DNA of 21,677 nt from IMG/VR virus record IMGVR_UViG_3300047556_000057, positions 1 to 21,677 of that record. One strand, 5' to 3'. The notes below the pieces were generated by a model that saw only the letters and a program-made list of their open reading frames with translations, was not told where the DNA came from and made no database searches. Shown one piece after another: positions 21,611 through 21,677 of this stretch. The position numbers were made by a program, and so were the translations under genes. How positions within the stretch are numbered: the stretch's first letter is position 1; the number at the start of each line of letters is the position of its first letter. The DNA comes from a virus.

Positions 21611-21677
21611 TAACTCTTTTGATCGCACTTTTTCACTATATAGGGATAATTTTATATATATTAAATGTGTATAAGCG

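Noticed and set aside
21413-21628. A 71-residue minus-strand reading frame across the right end
   Set aside because: It runs through the GATAACAAAA cluster and two repeat copies, has no ribosome binding site, and its composition comes from the repeats.
1-21677. Transfer RNA or ribosomal RNA genes
   Set aside because: No cloverleaf or conserved rRNA stretch was noticed on either strand by eye.

Overview
The window looks like the structural half of a tailed phage or prophage genome with a contractile (myovirus-type) tail and a filamentous cyanobacterial host. The virion genes run left to right in canonical order: major capsid protein (cut by the left edge), neck/connector genes, tail sheath, tail tube, a tail assembly chaperone with a programmed -1 frameshift, tape measure, a tube-initiator-type protein, a LysM-like protein and a very large hub carrying cell-wall-lytic domains. 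The host inference rests on eight copies of the cyanobacterial HIP1 octamer GCGATCGC, on an intein-rich class II ribonucleotide reductase, and on an IscB/IS605-type element with hairpin ends.

Layout. 1-878: capsid. 1082-1939: a ParB-like accessory gene with its own promoter, bracketed by stem-loops (moron-like). 2079-4424: overlapping neck genes plus one small opposite-strand gene. 4521-6648: sheath and tube. 6649-8252: an IscB RNA-guided nuclease element (omega RNA plus iscB, no tnpA) inserted exactly between the tube stop and the chaperone start. 8253-8881: chaperone G and G-T. 8941-10959: tape measure. 10980-11090: relic right end of a second IS605/TnpB-type element. 11156-15250: baseplate/hub genes. 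15324-19967 (minus strand): adenosylcobalamin-dependent ribonucleotide reductase interrupted by two inteins. 20233-20816 and 20971-21303 (minus strand): two small Cys-containing proteins (the first with a clear signal peptide) and a coiled-coil protein. 21400-21677: non-coding, with a cluster of GATAACAAAA operator/iteron-like sites.

Two dispersed DNA motifs overlay this gene map. The first is TGACTCCGGGG: its 9-base core GACTCCGGG occurs 22 times in exact form, as single copies inside genes in several reading frames and as inverted pairs that form transcription terminators. This layout resembles the DNA uptake sequences of Neisseria. The second is the palindrome AGTAAAG-TGA-CTTTACT, found five times, always between genes. 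The strongest candidates for something new are the IscB element acting as an RNA-guided homing element in a phage tail operon, the tag-like TGACTCCGGGG family, and a tail hub combining three peptidoglycan-directed domains.
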